Origin: Bacteroidaceae bacterium
Lineage (GTDB): Bacteria > Bacteroidota > Bacteroidia > Bacteroidales > Bacteroidaceae
Direction of reading: 5' to 3'
DNA length: 64,000 nucleotides
NCBI GenBank assembly: GCA_024398785.1
Contig: JAKSIO010000010.1
Coordinates: 1-64,000, forward strand
The notes under the pieces were generated by a model that saw nothing but the letters and a program-made list of their open reading frames with translations, searched no databases and was not told the DNA's origin. Numbering within the stretch: position 1 is the stretch's first letter; each line of letters starts with the position of its first letter. A program made the translations under genes and the position numbers. This document shows, piece by piece, positions 26,451-36,138 of the stretch.

Positions 26451-26451
26451 A

Positions 26452-26610
26452 ATGAAAAGTAAATATGGAAATATAAAGAACATGAAAGAGCTTGATGCTG
26501 CTCTTGTTCTGCTGAAAGAAGAAAACTCGCACAAACGTGAGACAATTAAATTGAGACTGGAAACTTTCAGTTTTCTGTCAGTTCTGACAAAAATTTTAAA
26601 AAGAAAATAA
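26452..26610 (+). CDS. Small conserved-position protein, 52 aa
   Basis: Short, highly charged, helical protein (MKSKYGNIKNMKELDAALVL start; ends ILKRK). Its ATG lies one base after the preceding stop codon, and the next gene begins two bases after its own stop, so it is tightly packed in the operon, which is the main support that it is real. Small proteins in this position after YtxH and holin-like genes are common in Bacteroidales. No function known. Confidence 0.65.
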   Translation: MKSKYGNIKNMKELDAALVLLKEENSHKRETIKLRLETFSFLSVLTKILKRK

Positions 26611-26612
26611 GT

Positions 26613-27488
26613 ATGAAAAAATTTAGAAGTGTTGCAGTACTTGCTTCATTAGTTTTGGTTTCTTTACAGGCAACAGCACAGGAAGAAAAAGGCCCATGGT
26701 CACATAACGCTATTGCAGGATTGAATCTGTCTCAGACATCGCTTGTCAACTGGTCCGAAGGTGGAACAGGGTCATTAGCAAGTAATGTCTATTTCAACGG
26801 ATCATTGGATTACACAAAAAATAAACTGACATGGAATACCGCATTGGATGCCAACCTTGGTGCCACCAAGACATTTGAAGACGGCTCTGATTTCCGTAAG
26901 AGTATGGATAATCTGCAGTTTTCAACAAAGTTGGGCTATACAATGGCTGGAAAGTTCTATTATGCAGCAATGGCAGATTTCAAGACTCAGTTTGCCAATG
27001 GTTTTGAATATGACCCCAAAAGAAAGGTTTCATATTTTATGACCCCTGGTTATCTGAATCTCTCTCTTGGTATTGATTATAAACCGAATGAACATCTCAG
27101 TATCTATCTCTCACCTGTAGCAGGCAAGATGGTTTGTGTCAGCGATACTTTGTATGCAGAATCTTTCGGTGTCAAAGCCGGATATAATACAAAATGGGAA
27201 CTTGGTGCAACATTCAAAGGAACTGTAGACTACAAATTATGCAATGACAGACTCACAATCAAGAGTACATTGGATCTGTTTACTGCCTATAATGAAACAT
27301 TCGGAAATATCGATGTTGACTGGAAGTTCCTTGCCGGATATTCTGTAGTAAAGTGCCTTACCATCACTTTGCAGACAAATCTCAAGTACGATGACGACAT
27401 TCCGTTTATTGCAGCAGACGGTACAAAGAGCGGACCGCGTGTTCAATTCAAGGAAATTCTCGGACTTGGTGTAAGCGTTCAGTTCTAA
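26613..27488 (+). CDS. DUF3078 family outer-membrane protein
   Basis: 291-aa protein with a signal peptide (MKKFRSVAVLASLVLVSLQATAQ is cleaved near residue 23). It has a repeated beta-strand pattern and ends in LGLGVSVQF, as expected for an outer-membrane barrel. The opening GLNLSQTSLVNWSEGG (about 37-52) is the DUF3078 hallmark. It sits two bases after the 52-aa gene and 12 bp before porP, linking the YtxH group to the type IX secretion genes in one apparent operon. Function unknown. Confidence 0.85.
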   Translation: MKKFRSVAVLASLVLVSLQATAQEEKGPWSHNAIAGLNLSQTSLVNWSEGGTGSLASNVYFNGSLDYTKNKLTWNTALDANLGATKTFEDGSDFRKSMDNLQFSTKLGYTMAGKFYYAAMADFKTQFANGFEYDPKRKVSYFMTPGYLNLSLGIDYKPNEHLSIYLSPVAGKMVCVSDTLYAESFGVKAGYNTKWELGATFKGTVDYKLCNDRLTIKSTLDLFTAYNETFGNIDVDWKFLAGYSVVKCLTITLQTNLKYDDDIPFIAADGTKSGPRVQFKEILGLGVSVQF

Positions 27489-27499
27489 CTTGACTCATA

Positions 27500-28477
27500 G
27501 TGTCAGCAGTACACTGTAAATACAATATATTACGCCCTGCAATGTTGCTTTGTGCACTTTGCGGGGCGTTTATTACGGCACGTGCCCAATACGATGCCAT
27601 CTTCTCCTATTATTGGGAAACAGATTTTCTGCAGAACCCGGCTGCCATGAACAAAAATGAAACACTCAATATTGTTGCTTCATACAGCATGAAAATGGCA
27701 GGTTACACACGTGCCCCAAAAACAATGTTCATTGGAGCCAATTCAGTGTTACCGTTCGGAATGGAACGTCATTCGGTAGGTCTGGTTGTCTTGAACGATC
27801 ATGCCGGGTTATATATTCATAACCGTTTGTATCTGAACTACGCTTTCAAGTTCAATCTGTTAGGCGGAGCATTGAATATAGGTGTTCAGGGCGGATTTCT
27901 GCAGGAACAATTCAACAATTCAAAACTCGATATAGTAGATAGTAATGATCCGGCATTTCCAACTTCAAAAGAAAATGGAAGTTCAGTGGATTTCGGTGCT
28001 GGTCTATACTATTCCTGTCCGTCATGGTATCTTGGTTTCAGTTCCAACCATCTGGCCAGTCCGGTAGTATATTACGGGAAAGGCAATACTGTTTCGGCAC
28101 GTCTTACGTTGCATCCGCAATTCAATTTTGAAGGCGGATACAATATAAATCTCAAAAACTCGTTATTATCCTTGCACCCCTCATTTCAGGTGCAGACCGA
28201 CATGCGCGGTTCATTCAGGGCAGACATTACAATGCGTGGAGTCTATACAATAGAACGTAATGCGTTATTTGCAGCTCTGGGTTACAGTCCGCTGACATCG
28301 GTTTCTGTAATGATAGGAGGACGCATTAAAGATATTTCGTTAGGTTACGCCTATGAAATATACACAAGCGGAGTTGGTGCTTTGAATGGTGGACACGATT
28401 TGTTTTTGAGTTATTCCAAAGTCATGGATTTTGGAGGAAAACGTAAGAATGTGCACAAAACAGTAAGATATTTATGA
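27500..28477 (+). CDS. porP: Type IX secretion system outer-membrane protein PorP/SprF family
   Basis: 325-aa outer-membrane protein of the PorP/SprF family, partner of the trans-envelope type IX secretion complex. The signal peptide ends near ITARA-Q; the mature start (YDAIFSYYWETDFLQNPAAM) is the family hallmark, followed by barrel sequence. The start is probably the GTG at 27500, which supplies positive residues (K7, R12) before the hydrophobic core; an ATG at 27542 would leave the core without them. porK starts inside its stop codon (ATGA overlap). Confidence 0.88.
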   Translation: MSAVHCKYNILRPAMLLCALCGAFITARAQYDAIFSYYWETDFLQNPAAMNKNETLNIVASYSMKMAGYTRAPKTMFIGANSVLPFGMERHSVGLVVLNDHAGLYIHNRLYLNYAFKFNLLGGALNIGVQGGFLQEQFNNSKLDIVDSNDPAFPTSKENGSSVDFGAGLYYSCPSWYLGFSSNHLASPVVYYGKGNTVSARLTLHPQFNFEGGYNINLKNSLLSLHPSFQVQTDMRGSFRADITMRGVYTIERNALFAALGYSPLTSVSVMIGGRIKDISLGYAYEIYTSGVGALNGGHDLFLSYSKVMDFGGKRKNVHKTVRYL

Positions 28478-29904
28478 CAAAATTAAAGTCAATGCGAAAT
28501 TTTTGTTGTACAGCTATTGCCGGCTGTGCGGTTTTGCTGTTGTCAGGATGTTTCGGCAGCAGCCGTTCAACAGGCTCCGGTTACGAAGTGACCGGCATTC
28601 CGGCATCGTCTTTTCGTGAGCCTACACCTTATGGAATGGTACTGATAAAGAGAGGCTCAATAAAACTTGGTGGAGAACAGGAGGATTCATTGTGGGGCTC
28701 CAATGTCCCTCAAAAAGAGGTTTCTGTAGAATCTTTCTGGATGGACGAAAAAGAAGTGACAAATTCCAAATACCGTCAGTTTGTATTTTGGGTAAGAGAT
28801 TCCATTATCCGCACCCGTCTTGCCGATCCGCAATATGGAGGTGATGAATCTTACATGATTACAGAAGACAAGTATGGTGAACCTGTTACTCCACATTTGA
28901 ATTGGGCAAAACCTATCCCATGGGAAAAGCCTGATGAAGACCAGTTGCGTGCAATCAACAGTGTTTACATAATACATCCTTATACAAAAGAAAAAATGCT
29001 TGATGCCAGTCAGATGAATTATCGTTATGAAACATTTGATTATACTCAAGCTGCATTGCGTCGTAACCGTCTTAATCCTGACGAACGTAACAGAAATACC
29101 GATATTGCAACCGATGCCAGCCAGCAGGTCATCATTTCAAAAGACACCGCTTATATAAACGAAGACGGTCAGATAATACGGCAGACAATAAACCGTCCTC
29201 TGTCCGGTGCATACGATTTTGTGAACACATATATTGTCAACATTTATCCGGATACTACATGCTGGGTAAACGATTTTCCGAATTCAAGCAATGAAACATA
29301 CATGCGTCTGTATTTTTCTCATGCAAGCTACAATGACTATCCCGTTGTCGGTGTAAGCTGGGAACAGGCAAACGCTTTTTGCGCATGGCGTACAGAATAT
29401 CTCATGGCCGGACTTGGAGCGCAGGCAAAATACATACAACGCTACAGACTGCCTACTGAGGCGGAATGGGAATATGCGGCGCGTGGAATGGAAAACAACC
29501 GTTTCCCATGGAAGTCGGACGGTTCCAAGGATGATAACAGCTGCTATTACGCAAATTTCAAGCCTGAGCGCGGAAATTATACAAAAGACGGCAGTCTTAT
29601 AACTACTAAGGTGGCATCGTACAAACCCAACAGTTTCGGATTGTATGATATGGCCGGCAATGTGGCGGAATGGACATCGACCGAATATACGCAAGCGGGA
29701 GTACTCAAAATGAGCGATATGAATCCGGAACTTTCTTACAATGCAGCAAAGGAAGACCCTTATGACATGAAAAAGAAAACCATCCGCGGCGGTTCCTGGA
29801 AAGACCCCGAAAAGTTCATTGAATCATCGTGGAGAACGTATGAATATCAGAACGAGCAACGCTCATATATAGGTTTCCGTTGCGTTCGTACCCAAGTAAA
29901 TTGA
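28474..29904 (+). CDS. porK: Type IX secretion lipoprotein PorK/GldK
   Basis: Outer-membrane lipoprotein that, with PorN, forms the periplasmic ring of the type IX secretion system. The 476-aa protein has a lipobox (LLLSGC) and a formylglycine-generating-enzyme-like fold: FWMDEKEVTNSKYRQF, RLPTEAEWEYAARG, YDMAGNVAEW and the terminal IRGGSW / GFRCVRT. A long central insertion (about 150-260) separates the first two motifs, as usual in GldK. It overlaps porP by four bases and is followed by porL after 17 bp. Confidence 0.95.
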   Translation: MTKLKSMRNFCCTAIAGCAVLLLSGCFGSSRSTGSGYEVTGIPASSFREPTPYGMVLIKRGSIKLGGEQEDSLWGSNVPQKEVSVESFWMDEKEVTNSKYRQFVFWVRDSIIRTRLADPQYGGDESYMITEDKYGEPVTPHLNWAKPIPWEKPDEDQLRAINSVYIIHPYTKEKMLDASQMNYRYETFDYTQAALRRNRLNPDERNRNTDIATDASQQVIISKDTAYINEDGQIIRQTINRPLSGAYDFVNTYIVNIYPDTTCWVNDFPNSSNETYMRLYFSHASYNDYPVVGVSWEQANAFCAWRTEYLMAGLGAQAKYIQRYRLPTEAEWEYAARGMENNRFPWKSDGSKDDNSCYYANFKPERGNYTKDGSLITTKVASYKPNSFGLYDMAGNVAEWTSTEYTQAGVLKMSDMNPELSYNAAKEDPYDMKKKTIRGGSWKDPEKFIESSWRTYEYQNEQRSYIGFRCVRTQVN

Positions 29905-29921
29905 TAAAAGTATTATTAGTC

Positions 29922-30584
29922 ATGGAAGAAACAAAAAAAGGCTTTATGAGCCGTTTTCAAGCATATCTTGATACAGAGAAAGGACGTATCCTGCTGAATT
30001 ATCTGTACAGTTGGGGTGCCGCAGTCGTAATATTGGGTGCTTTGTTCAAATTGACCCATATCGGCGGAGCCAATCTTATGTTGTTTATCGGCATGGGAAC
30101 GGAGGTTCTGGTATTCTTTATTTCCGGTTTTGAAAAGCCGTTCGTGCCAAAACAGGATAATGATCAGGATGACAACGTCAATGTCAGTGTGCAGACAGGT
30201 CACATTCAGGTTGAAAACGCAACCATTCCGCAGACTTCCGGAACATTTGTGGGAGCGGATACCGCCCGTATTGCTGGTGTTGAAGATTTCTCCAACCAGT
30301 ATATCGAGCGTATTAAGGAACTTTCTGAAAAGTTGGCAAAAATTTCGCAGCAGAGCGAACACATGGCAGTCAGCACACAGGAGATTGAGACACTTGGCCG
30401 CAATCTGACAAGTATCAACCGTTTTTATGAGATGCAGCTGCGCAGTGTAAGTTCCCAGATGGGTACAATAGATCTGATAGGCGAGAAAACGCGTCAGATG
30501 GTGACACAGATAGATGAACTGAACAAGGCTTACGCACGTATAGTAGAAGCCATGAAATCTACAGGCATCAATAAACAGGCATAA
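29922..30584 (+). CDS. porL: Type IX secretion motor protein PorL/GldL
   Basis: Inner-membrane stator of the proton-driven type IX secretion motor. The 220-aa product has two transmembrane helices close to the N-terminus (about 19-40 and 45-65), with E61 of MGTEVL in the second helix as the candidate proton-carrying acid, then a long cytoplasmic helical tail. The ATG at 29922 gives the normal MEETKKGF start; an earlier in-frame start would overlap porK. Three bases separate it from porM. Confidence 0.93.
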   Translation: MEETKKGFMSRFQAYLDTEKGRILLNYLYSWGAAVVILGALFKLTHIGGANLMLFIGMGTEVLVFFISGFEKPFVPKQDNDQDDNVNVSVQTGHIQVENATIPQTSGTFVGADTARIAGVEDFSNQYIERIKELSEKLAKISQQSEHMAVSTQEIETLGRNLTSINRFYEMQLRSVSSQMGTIDLIGEKTRQMVTQIDELNKAYARIVEAMKSTGINKQA

Positions 30585-30587
30585 CAC

Positions 30588-32168
30588 ATGAAACGCAAAA
30601 TAATAGAACGCCCGCAGTCTCCGCGCCAAAGAATGATAAATCTTATGTATATCGTTCTTCTGGCAATGTTGGCTATGAACGTATCTACAGATGTACTGAA
30701 CGGTTTTTCTCTTGTGGAGGACAGCTTGCAGAAAAGTGCAGAAAACGCCACAAAGCAGAATAATGCCGTATATAAGAACTTTGAGCGTTCATATAACAAC
30801 AATCAGGAAAAAGTTGGCGAATGGTACAAGAAGGCTCTTGTTGTAAAAGAGATGTCAGACAATCTTTACAACTTTGCCGATTCTTTGAAGATGCTGATTG
30901 CAATAGAAGCAGACGGAAAAAATGCCGACCTTGACCATCTCAAGAACAGAGACGACCTTGAGGCAGCAACTCAGGTAATGCTTAATCCGAAACGCGGATT
31001 GGGACGCAAACTGTTTGAGAACATAGTCTATTATCGTATGGAAATTCTCAATATTGTAAACGATACATTACAACGTGAGATTATCCGTAACAACTTTTCA
31101 ACCGATGTTCCCGTTTCTGCAGGTTCGTTGGGAAAAAACTGGCAGGAGTATAACTTTGAGAACACTCCGGTAGCTGCTGCCATTACAATTCTGACCAAAT
31201 TACAGAACGATGTCCGTTATGCCGAAGGTCAGGTTCTTCACACCCTTGTTGAAAATGTCGATGCCAGCGATTTACGTGTAAACGCATTAAAAGCATACGT
31301 AATCCCTACAACTCAGAATGTAGTAAAGGGAAACAGCTTCTCAGGCCAGATTATTATGGCAGCTGTAGACACCACAGCGCGTCCTGTCATTTACATTGAA
31401 GGTAAAAAAATCACATCACCTGACGGTTATTTTGAAATCCCCACAAAATCCACAGGAGATTTCAAACTCTCGGGTTATATGGAACTCAACCAGGACGGAA
31501 GAATTCTGAAACGTGACTTTGAACAGAAATATAGTGTAGTACCGCCTTCCGCTACAGTATCTGCTACAATGATGAACGTATTGTATGCAGGCTATCAGAA
31601 CCCTGTCAGCATATCCGTACCGGGTGTACCGGCAAATAAAATATCTGTATCGGTAAAGAGCGGCAGTGCCAAACTGTCCAGCAAAGGTACAGATTATGTA
31701 ATTGTTCCTTCAAAGGTCGGACAGGATGTTGTCATAGCTGTAGGAGCAAAACAGCAGGACGGCAAGATTCAAAGCATGGGAGACTATACCTTCCGGGTAC
31801 GTCAGTTGCCTGATCCTACGCCGTTCATTGAATACACCGACGCAAACGGAACGCAGCAGCGTTATCGTGGTGGCGGTCAGCCGTTGCCAAAACGTTTCCT
31901 TATGAGCGCTCCAGGTATTGTAGCCGCTATTGATGACGGTTTGCTCAACATAGGATTCAAGGTAATCAGTTTTGAAACCACATTCTTTGACAATTTAGGA
32001 AACGCGGTATCTGAATTGTCAGACGGAGACCAGTTCTCCAAACGTCAGATTGACCGTTTCAACCGTCTTACCCGTGGCAAGCGTTTTTATATACAACGCG
32101 TAAAAGCGCAGGGCCCGGATGGCATAGAGCGTCAGTTGACCACTTCTTTGGAGGTAATTGTACAATAA
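30588..32168 (+). CDS. porM: Type IX secretion motor protein PorM/GldM
   Basis: Rotor shaft of the type IX secretion motor: one N-terminal transmembrane helix (YIVLLAMLAMNVSTDVLNGF, about 16-35) that packs in PorL, and a large periplasmic part made of a helical domain (about 40-220) and three beta-rich domains reaching PorK/N. At 526 aa it has the usual length, and the N-terminal RQRMINLMYIVLLAMLAMNV is the strongest family signature. Reads tightly between porL and porN. Confidence 0.95.
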   Translation: MKRKIIERPQSPRQRMINLMYIVLLAMLAMNVSTDVLNGFSLVEDSLQKSAENATKQNNAVYKNFERSYNNNQEKVGEWYKKALVVKEMSDNLYNFADSLKMLIAIEADGKNADLDHLKNRDDLEAATQVMLNPKRGLGRKLFENIVYYRMEILNIVNDTLQREIIRNNFSTDVPVSAGSLGKNWQEYNFENTPVAAAITILTKLQNDVRYAEGQVLHTLVENVDASDLRVNALKAYVIPTTQNVVKGNSFSGQIIMAAVDTTARPVIYIEGKKITSPDGYFEIPTKSTGDFKLSGYMELNQDGRILKRDFEQKYSVVPPSATVSATMMNVLYAGYQNPVSISVPGVPANKISVSVKSGSAKLSSKGTDYVIVPSKVGQDVVIAVGAKQQDGKIQSMGDYTFRVRQLPDPTPFIEYTDANGTQQRYRGGGQPLPKRFLMSAPGIVAAIDDGLLNIGFKVISFETTFFDNLGNAVSELSDGDQFSKRQIDRFNRLTRGKRFYIQRVKAQGPDGIERQLTTSLEVIVQ

Positions 32169-32184
32169 TGAAAATGTTCATGAT

Positions 32185-33213
32185 ATGAGATACATTTGTT
32201 TAATGACAGGATTGGTTCTAAGTATGGCCGTAATGGCCCAGCCAACCCGCAGAATACAGGAACAGGAACTGCGTGAACAGCAGGGTGGAGCGGTGGAACT
32301 CACCCAGCGCGCTCGTGCACAGTATAACACACAATCTGCCTTGGAGACGGATGTTGAGTGGAGTCGCGATATTTATCGTGAACTTGACCTCAACAATGAA
32401 CGCAATGCGGCACTTTACTATCCCTCTGAACCGTTAGGAGAGCAGGTCAATTTCTTTACTATGCTTCTGCGTCTGTTGCTGGACGGTAAAATCAAGGCCT
32501 ATGAATACCGTCTTGACGGTAATGAACTTTTTACAAAAGACAATGAACTTGATGTGAAAAACATGTTGGAAAAGTTCTACATATATTATCAGGAAGATGA
32601 AAACGGCAAACTTTCAGTAGCTCTTGAAGACATCCCCTGTGCTGAGGTACAGAAATACTATATCAAAGAATCCAATTATGTAGACCGCCGCACATCAACA
32701 TATTCCACTCATGTTATGGCAATATGTCCGGTAATCATGCGTGCCGACTACGGAGCAGAGCCTGTCCCGTATCCAATGTTCTGGCTAGATTATAACAACA
32801 TAAGTTCATATCTGCGCATAACTCCCGCAATGACAAGCAGTTACAACAATACTCGCAATATGTCTCTTGACGATTATTTTGTTATGGGACGTTACGAAGG
32901 CAAGATTTATAAGACCAGCAACCTGCAGAATAAACCATTGGCAGATTACTGTAAAACTGATTCCGCTATGGCTGCAGAACAGGAACGTATTGAAAGTGAG
33001 CTTTCTACATTTGAAAACCAACTTTGGAACAGCAGTTCAACACCAAAGAAAAACAAGGTGCAGAACAGTGAACCGGAAAGTGAAATTTCAGAAAACGGCA
33101 TATCCCAACAATCAAAGAAAGAAGACCGTGAACCGGTTACACGTGAAACAAAAACCAATAATAAACAAACTTCTGCAGAAAAACCCAGAATCAGTGTACG
33201 ACGTGAAAGATAA
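32185..33213 (+). CDS. porN: Type IX secretion protein PorN/GldN with charged tail
   Basis: Periplasmic partner of PorK in the ring of the type IX secretion system. The 342-aa product has a signal peptide ending VMAQ, the family core (VEWSRDIYRELDLNNERNAA and LYYP around 50-80, a conserved DYNNISSYL-type segment near 200) and then a low-complexity tail of about 60 residues rich in E, S, K and N (from about 280), which I do not regard as part of the usual fold. I start at the ATG at 32185; earlier in-frame TTG at 32158 lies inside porM. Confidence 0.92.
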   Translation: MRYICLMTGLVLSMAVMAQPTRRIQEQELREQQGGAVELTQRARAQYNTQSALETDVEWSRDIYRELDLNNERNAALYYPSEPLGEQVNFFTMLLRLLLDGKIKAYEYRLDGNELFTKDNELDVKNMLEKFYIYYQEDENGKLSVALEDIPCAEVQKYYIKESNYVDRRTSTYSTHVMAICPVIMRADYGAEPVPYPMFWLDYNNISSYLRITPAMTSSYNNTRNMSLDDYFVMGRYEGKIYKTSNLQNKPLADYCKTDSAMAAEQERIESELSTFENQLWNSSSTPKKNKVQNSEPESEISENGISQQSKKEDREPVTRETKTNNKQTSAEKPRISVRRER

Positions 33214-33247
33214 TTACTATATTTGTGGTTGTAATTAAACAAAAAAT

Positions 33248-33880
33248 ATGAAAATGAAAAAATCAACAATCATTCTTGCTATTGCTGCATTATTTGTAGC
33301 GATGCCTTCTAAAGCAAATCCTGACAATTCTTTTAAGTTTGGAGCAAGACTTCAGGGTAATGTAGTAGTTAATAACGTGAAAGAACTTAAAGGTACTGAC
33401 CTTACAAAAGGTGAAAGTTTTTCCGGCTTCTCTCTTGGTGCCACACTCAATACTCCGTCAATACTCGGCTTTTCACTTAATCTGAGTGCACTCTATGATT
33501 GGAGTCAGCAGATAGTTGAAGAAAAATGTATAGATCAGAATTACATTGATCTGCCTTTGTATCTGCGCTGGACATTCGGCTTTACAAACCTTAATGTATT
33601 TGTTCAGGCTGGTTATGAGTTTGACATCAATCTCAAGGGTGCTGAAGGATGGTCTTTGAAGAATCAGAGCGGAGAAAAGATTGGAGATTTCATTGCCAAC
33701 AAAACAAGACAGGGCGCTAATGTAGGTGCCGGTGTAACTCTCTTCAAACACCTTGAACTTGGTTTGAATTACCATTGGTCATTCGGTGACGAATCCAAAT
33801 TTGAGGATATGGAGAAGAATATCAAAAACATTAAATTGGGTTCACAGCAATTACAACTCAGTGCTGCTTATTATTTCTAA
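33248..33880 (+). CDS. Outer-membrane beta-barrel protein
   Basis: 210-aa protein with a signal peptide (cleaved near SKA-N, residue 23) and a small eight-strand-like barrel ending in LSAAYYF. It resembles PorT/OmpW-like small barrels, but I cannot name the family. A TATATTTG element at 33218-33225 suggests its own promoter 23 bp upstream, so it may be independent of the type IX secretion operon. It precedes priA by 12 bp. Confidence 0.75.
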   Translation: MKMKKSTIILAIAALFVAMPSKANPDNSFKFGARLQGNVVVNNVKELKGTDLTKGESFSGFSLGATLNTPSILGFSLNLSALYDWSQQIVEEKCIDQNYIDLPLYLRWTFGFTNLNVFVQAGYEFDINLKGAEGWSLKNQSGEKIGDFIANKTRQGANVGAGVTLFKHLELGLNYHWSFGDESKFEDMEKNIKNIKLGSQQLQLSAAYYF

Positions 33881-33892
33881 CAGAATATTGCC

Positions 33893-36133
33893 TTGTATTA
33901 TGTTGATGTAATACTTCCGTTGCCCCTCCGTACATTGTTTACATACGGGGTGGATGACAGCATAGGCAAAACCATAACAACAGGCTGTAGAGTTCATGTG
34001 CCTTTCGGCAAGAAAGACAAGGGCTATACAGCCATTGTTGTATCCGTACATAACAACAAACCCCGGGAGTACGATGTCAAGAATATAATTGACTGTCCCG
34101 ATCCGGAACCGGTATTTATGCCACTGCAGATGGCATTGCTCTCATGGATGAGCTCCTACTATATGGCTCCGCAAGGCGATGTTGTAAAATGTATGCTTCC
34201 ATCTCTGTTGCGTGACGGAGATGGTGCTACCGCAAAGTATAAGCCAAAAACAGTGCAGTATCTGCGTCTTGGCAGTATGGCATTTGATACCGGTATAAAT
34301 CTTACTGAAAAGCAGTCCGGATTATTTGATTGCTATAAAGAATTATCCGGGTACCATGAAAACGGTGTGGAAATTGTTCCCGTATCAAAGAAAACATTGA
34401 TTGAAAAATCCGGAACCAGCGATGTTCCGTTCAAAACACTTATTGATAAACACATACTTGAATATTATTCTGTGCAGATTGGGCGTCTTCCCGAATATAA
34501 TGGGGTTCTTGTATCTCCCAAACAGTTGTCTGCGGCGCAGAATACAGCAAAAATTCAGATAGAAAACTCATTTGCTCAAGGTAAAACATGTCTGCTGCAT
34601 GGCGTTACCGCATCGGGCAAAACGGAAATATACATAAACCTGATCAGGAAAACCATAGATAGCGGCAAGCAGGCATTATTCCTGCTTCCTGAGATTGCTT
34701 TGACAGTTCAGATAATGAAACGTCTGCAGGTGGTTTTTGGTCAGGATATGATTGTTTACCATTCAGGAGTGAGTGCTGCGGAACGTGTTGAAATCTGGAA
34801 AAAACAATTGGGGAACAATCCTTACAAAGTTGTTGTTGGCCCGCGTTCTGCACTAATGTTGCCGTATGCAAGTCTGGGACTGATTATTGTTGATGAGGAA
34901 CATGATTCAAGCTATAAGCAGGCCGACTCTTCACCGCGTTACAATGGTCGTGATTGCGCTATATGGCTTGCCAAGAAATGTGGTGCCAATGTTTTGCTTG
35001 GCTCCGCAACCCCTTCTGTTGAGAGTTATTACAATGCACTGTGTGGTAAATATTCATTAGTGGAATTGACAACCCGCTATAATAATATAGCTCTGCCTCA
35101 GATTATTGTGGCCGATATGCATGAACTGTATCACAAAAAAATAATCAGAGGCTATTTTTCTCCCCAGCTCACATCAGAGATAAAGAATGCTGTTGACAAT
35201 GGCTCGCAGGCTATAATCTTTCAGAACCGCCGTGGATATACCCCCGTTCTTATGTGCAAGGAATGCGGCTGGATAGCAGAGTGCGACAACTGCAATACCA
35301 CACTTACATATCATAAGAAAGAAAATAAACTTTCATGCCATTATTGCTCAGGTAATTATCAGATTCCCAAAAGTTGTCCAAAATGCGCATCAAAGACTTT
35401 TACTGTGAAAGGTCTTGGTACCGAACGCATTCAGGAGCAACTGGAGCAAATCTTCCCCAGTGTTGCGGTGGAACGTCTTGACCTGGACAGTGCAAATACA
35501 GTTTCGGAATATGAGAACATACTGCATTCTTTTCAGGAAGGTGAATTCCAGATTCTTGTCGGTACTCAGATGGTTACAAAAGGACTCGATTTTGACCGTG
35601 TAGGGGTAGTAGGAATTATGGAAGGGCAGAACCTTAGCGCAAGAGCGGATTTCCGGTCTTCGGAGCGCGCTTTTCAGCTGATTGCTCAAGTTGCCGGACG
35701 CGCGGGTCGCAAAGACAAACGCGGAACGGTAATACTGCAGACAACTCAACCTCAGGATATAGTGGTCAAATATGTTACGCGTAATGACTACAAGGGATTC
35801 TTTAATGAAATACTGGAAGAACGCCGCGCATTACTGTATCCTCCATTCTGCCGTCTTGTTGAGATTACAGTTAAACATAAAAATCCATCAACTGCAACTG
35901 CAGGAGCTAATGCTCTTGCACGTGAATTACATGCTCTATTGGGTGATTGTGTTCTTGGCCCCCAGTCTCCTGCAATAGACAAGATAGGCACGCTGTACAT
36001 ACGCAGAATTGTAATAAAGATTGCCGGAGCTTCGCTTGAAGATATAAAGGAACATATCTGCAGACTTGCAGAGAAACTTCCACTGAACAGACACTTTGCC
36101 GGTCTGCAAGTGCTGTTCAATGTTGACCCCTGA
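33893..36133 (+). CDS. priA: Primosomal replication restart helicase PriA
   Basis: Superfamily 2 helicase that reloads the replisome at stalled forks. The 746-aa protein has an N-terminal DNA-binding domain, Walker A GVTASGKTE (about 236-244), the DEEH box, and a zinc region with eight cysteines between about 455 and 505 (CKECGWIAECDNC, later CHYC and CPKC). The start is probably the TTG at 33893, since the stop of the previous frame lies at 33878-33880 and there is no ATG before the conserved YVDVILPLPL. Five bases separate its stop from the convergent phosphodiesterase gene. Confidence 0.95.
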   Translation: MYYVDVILPLPLRTLFTYGVDDSIGKTITTGCRVHVPFGKKDKGYTAIVVSVHNNKPREYDVKNIIDCPDPEPVFMPLQMALLSWMSSYYMAPQGDVVKCMLPSLLRDGDGATAKYKPKTVQYLRLGSMAFDTGINLTEKQSGLFDCYKELSGYHENGVEIVPVSKKTLIEKSGTSDVPFKTLIDKHILEYYSVQIGRLPEYNGVLVSPKQLSAAQNTAKIQIENSFAQGKTCLLHGVTASGKTEIYINLIRKTIDSGKQALFLLPEIALTVQIMKRLQVVFGQDMIVYHSGVSAAERVEIWKKQLGNNPYKVVVGPRSALMLPYASLGLIIVDEEHDSSYKQADSSPRYNGRDCAIWLAKKCGANVLLGSATPSVESYYNALCGKYSLVELTTRYNNIALPQIIVADMHELYHKKIIRGYFSPQLTSEIKNAVDNGSQAIIFQNRRGYTPVLMCKECGWIAECDNCNTTLTYHKKENKLSCHYCSGNYQIPKSCPKCASKTFTVKGLGTERIQEQLEQIFPSVAVERLDLDSANTVSEYENILHSFQEGEFQILVGTQMVTKGLDFDRVGVVGIMEGQNLSARADFRSSERAFQLIAQVAGRAGRKDKRGTVILQTTQPQDIVVKYVTRNDYKGFFNEILEERRALLYPPFCRLVEITVKHKNPSTATAGANALARELHALLGDCVLGPQSPAIDKIGTLYIRRIVIKIAGASLEDIKEHICRLAEKLPLNRHFAGLQVLFNVDP

Positions 36134-36138
36134 TTTTC

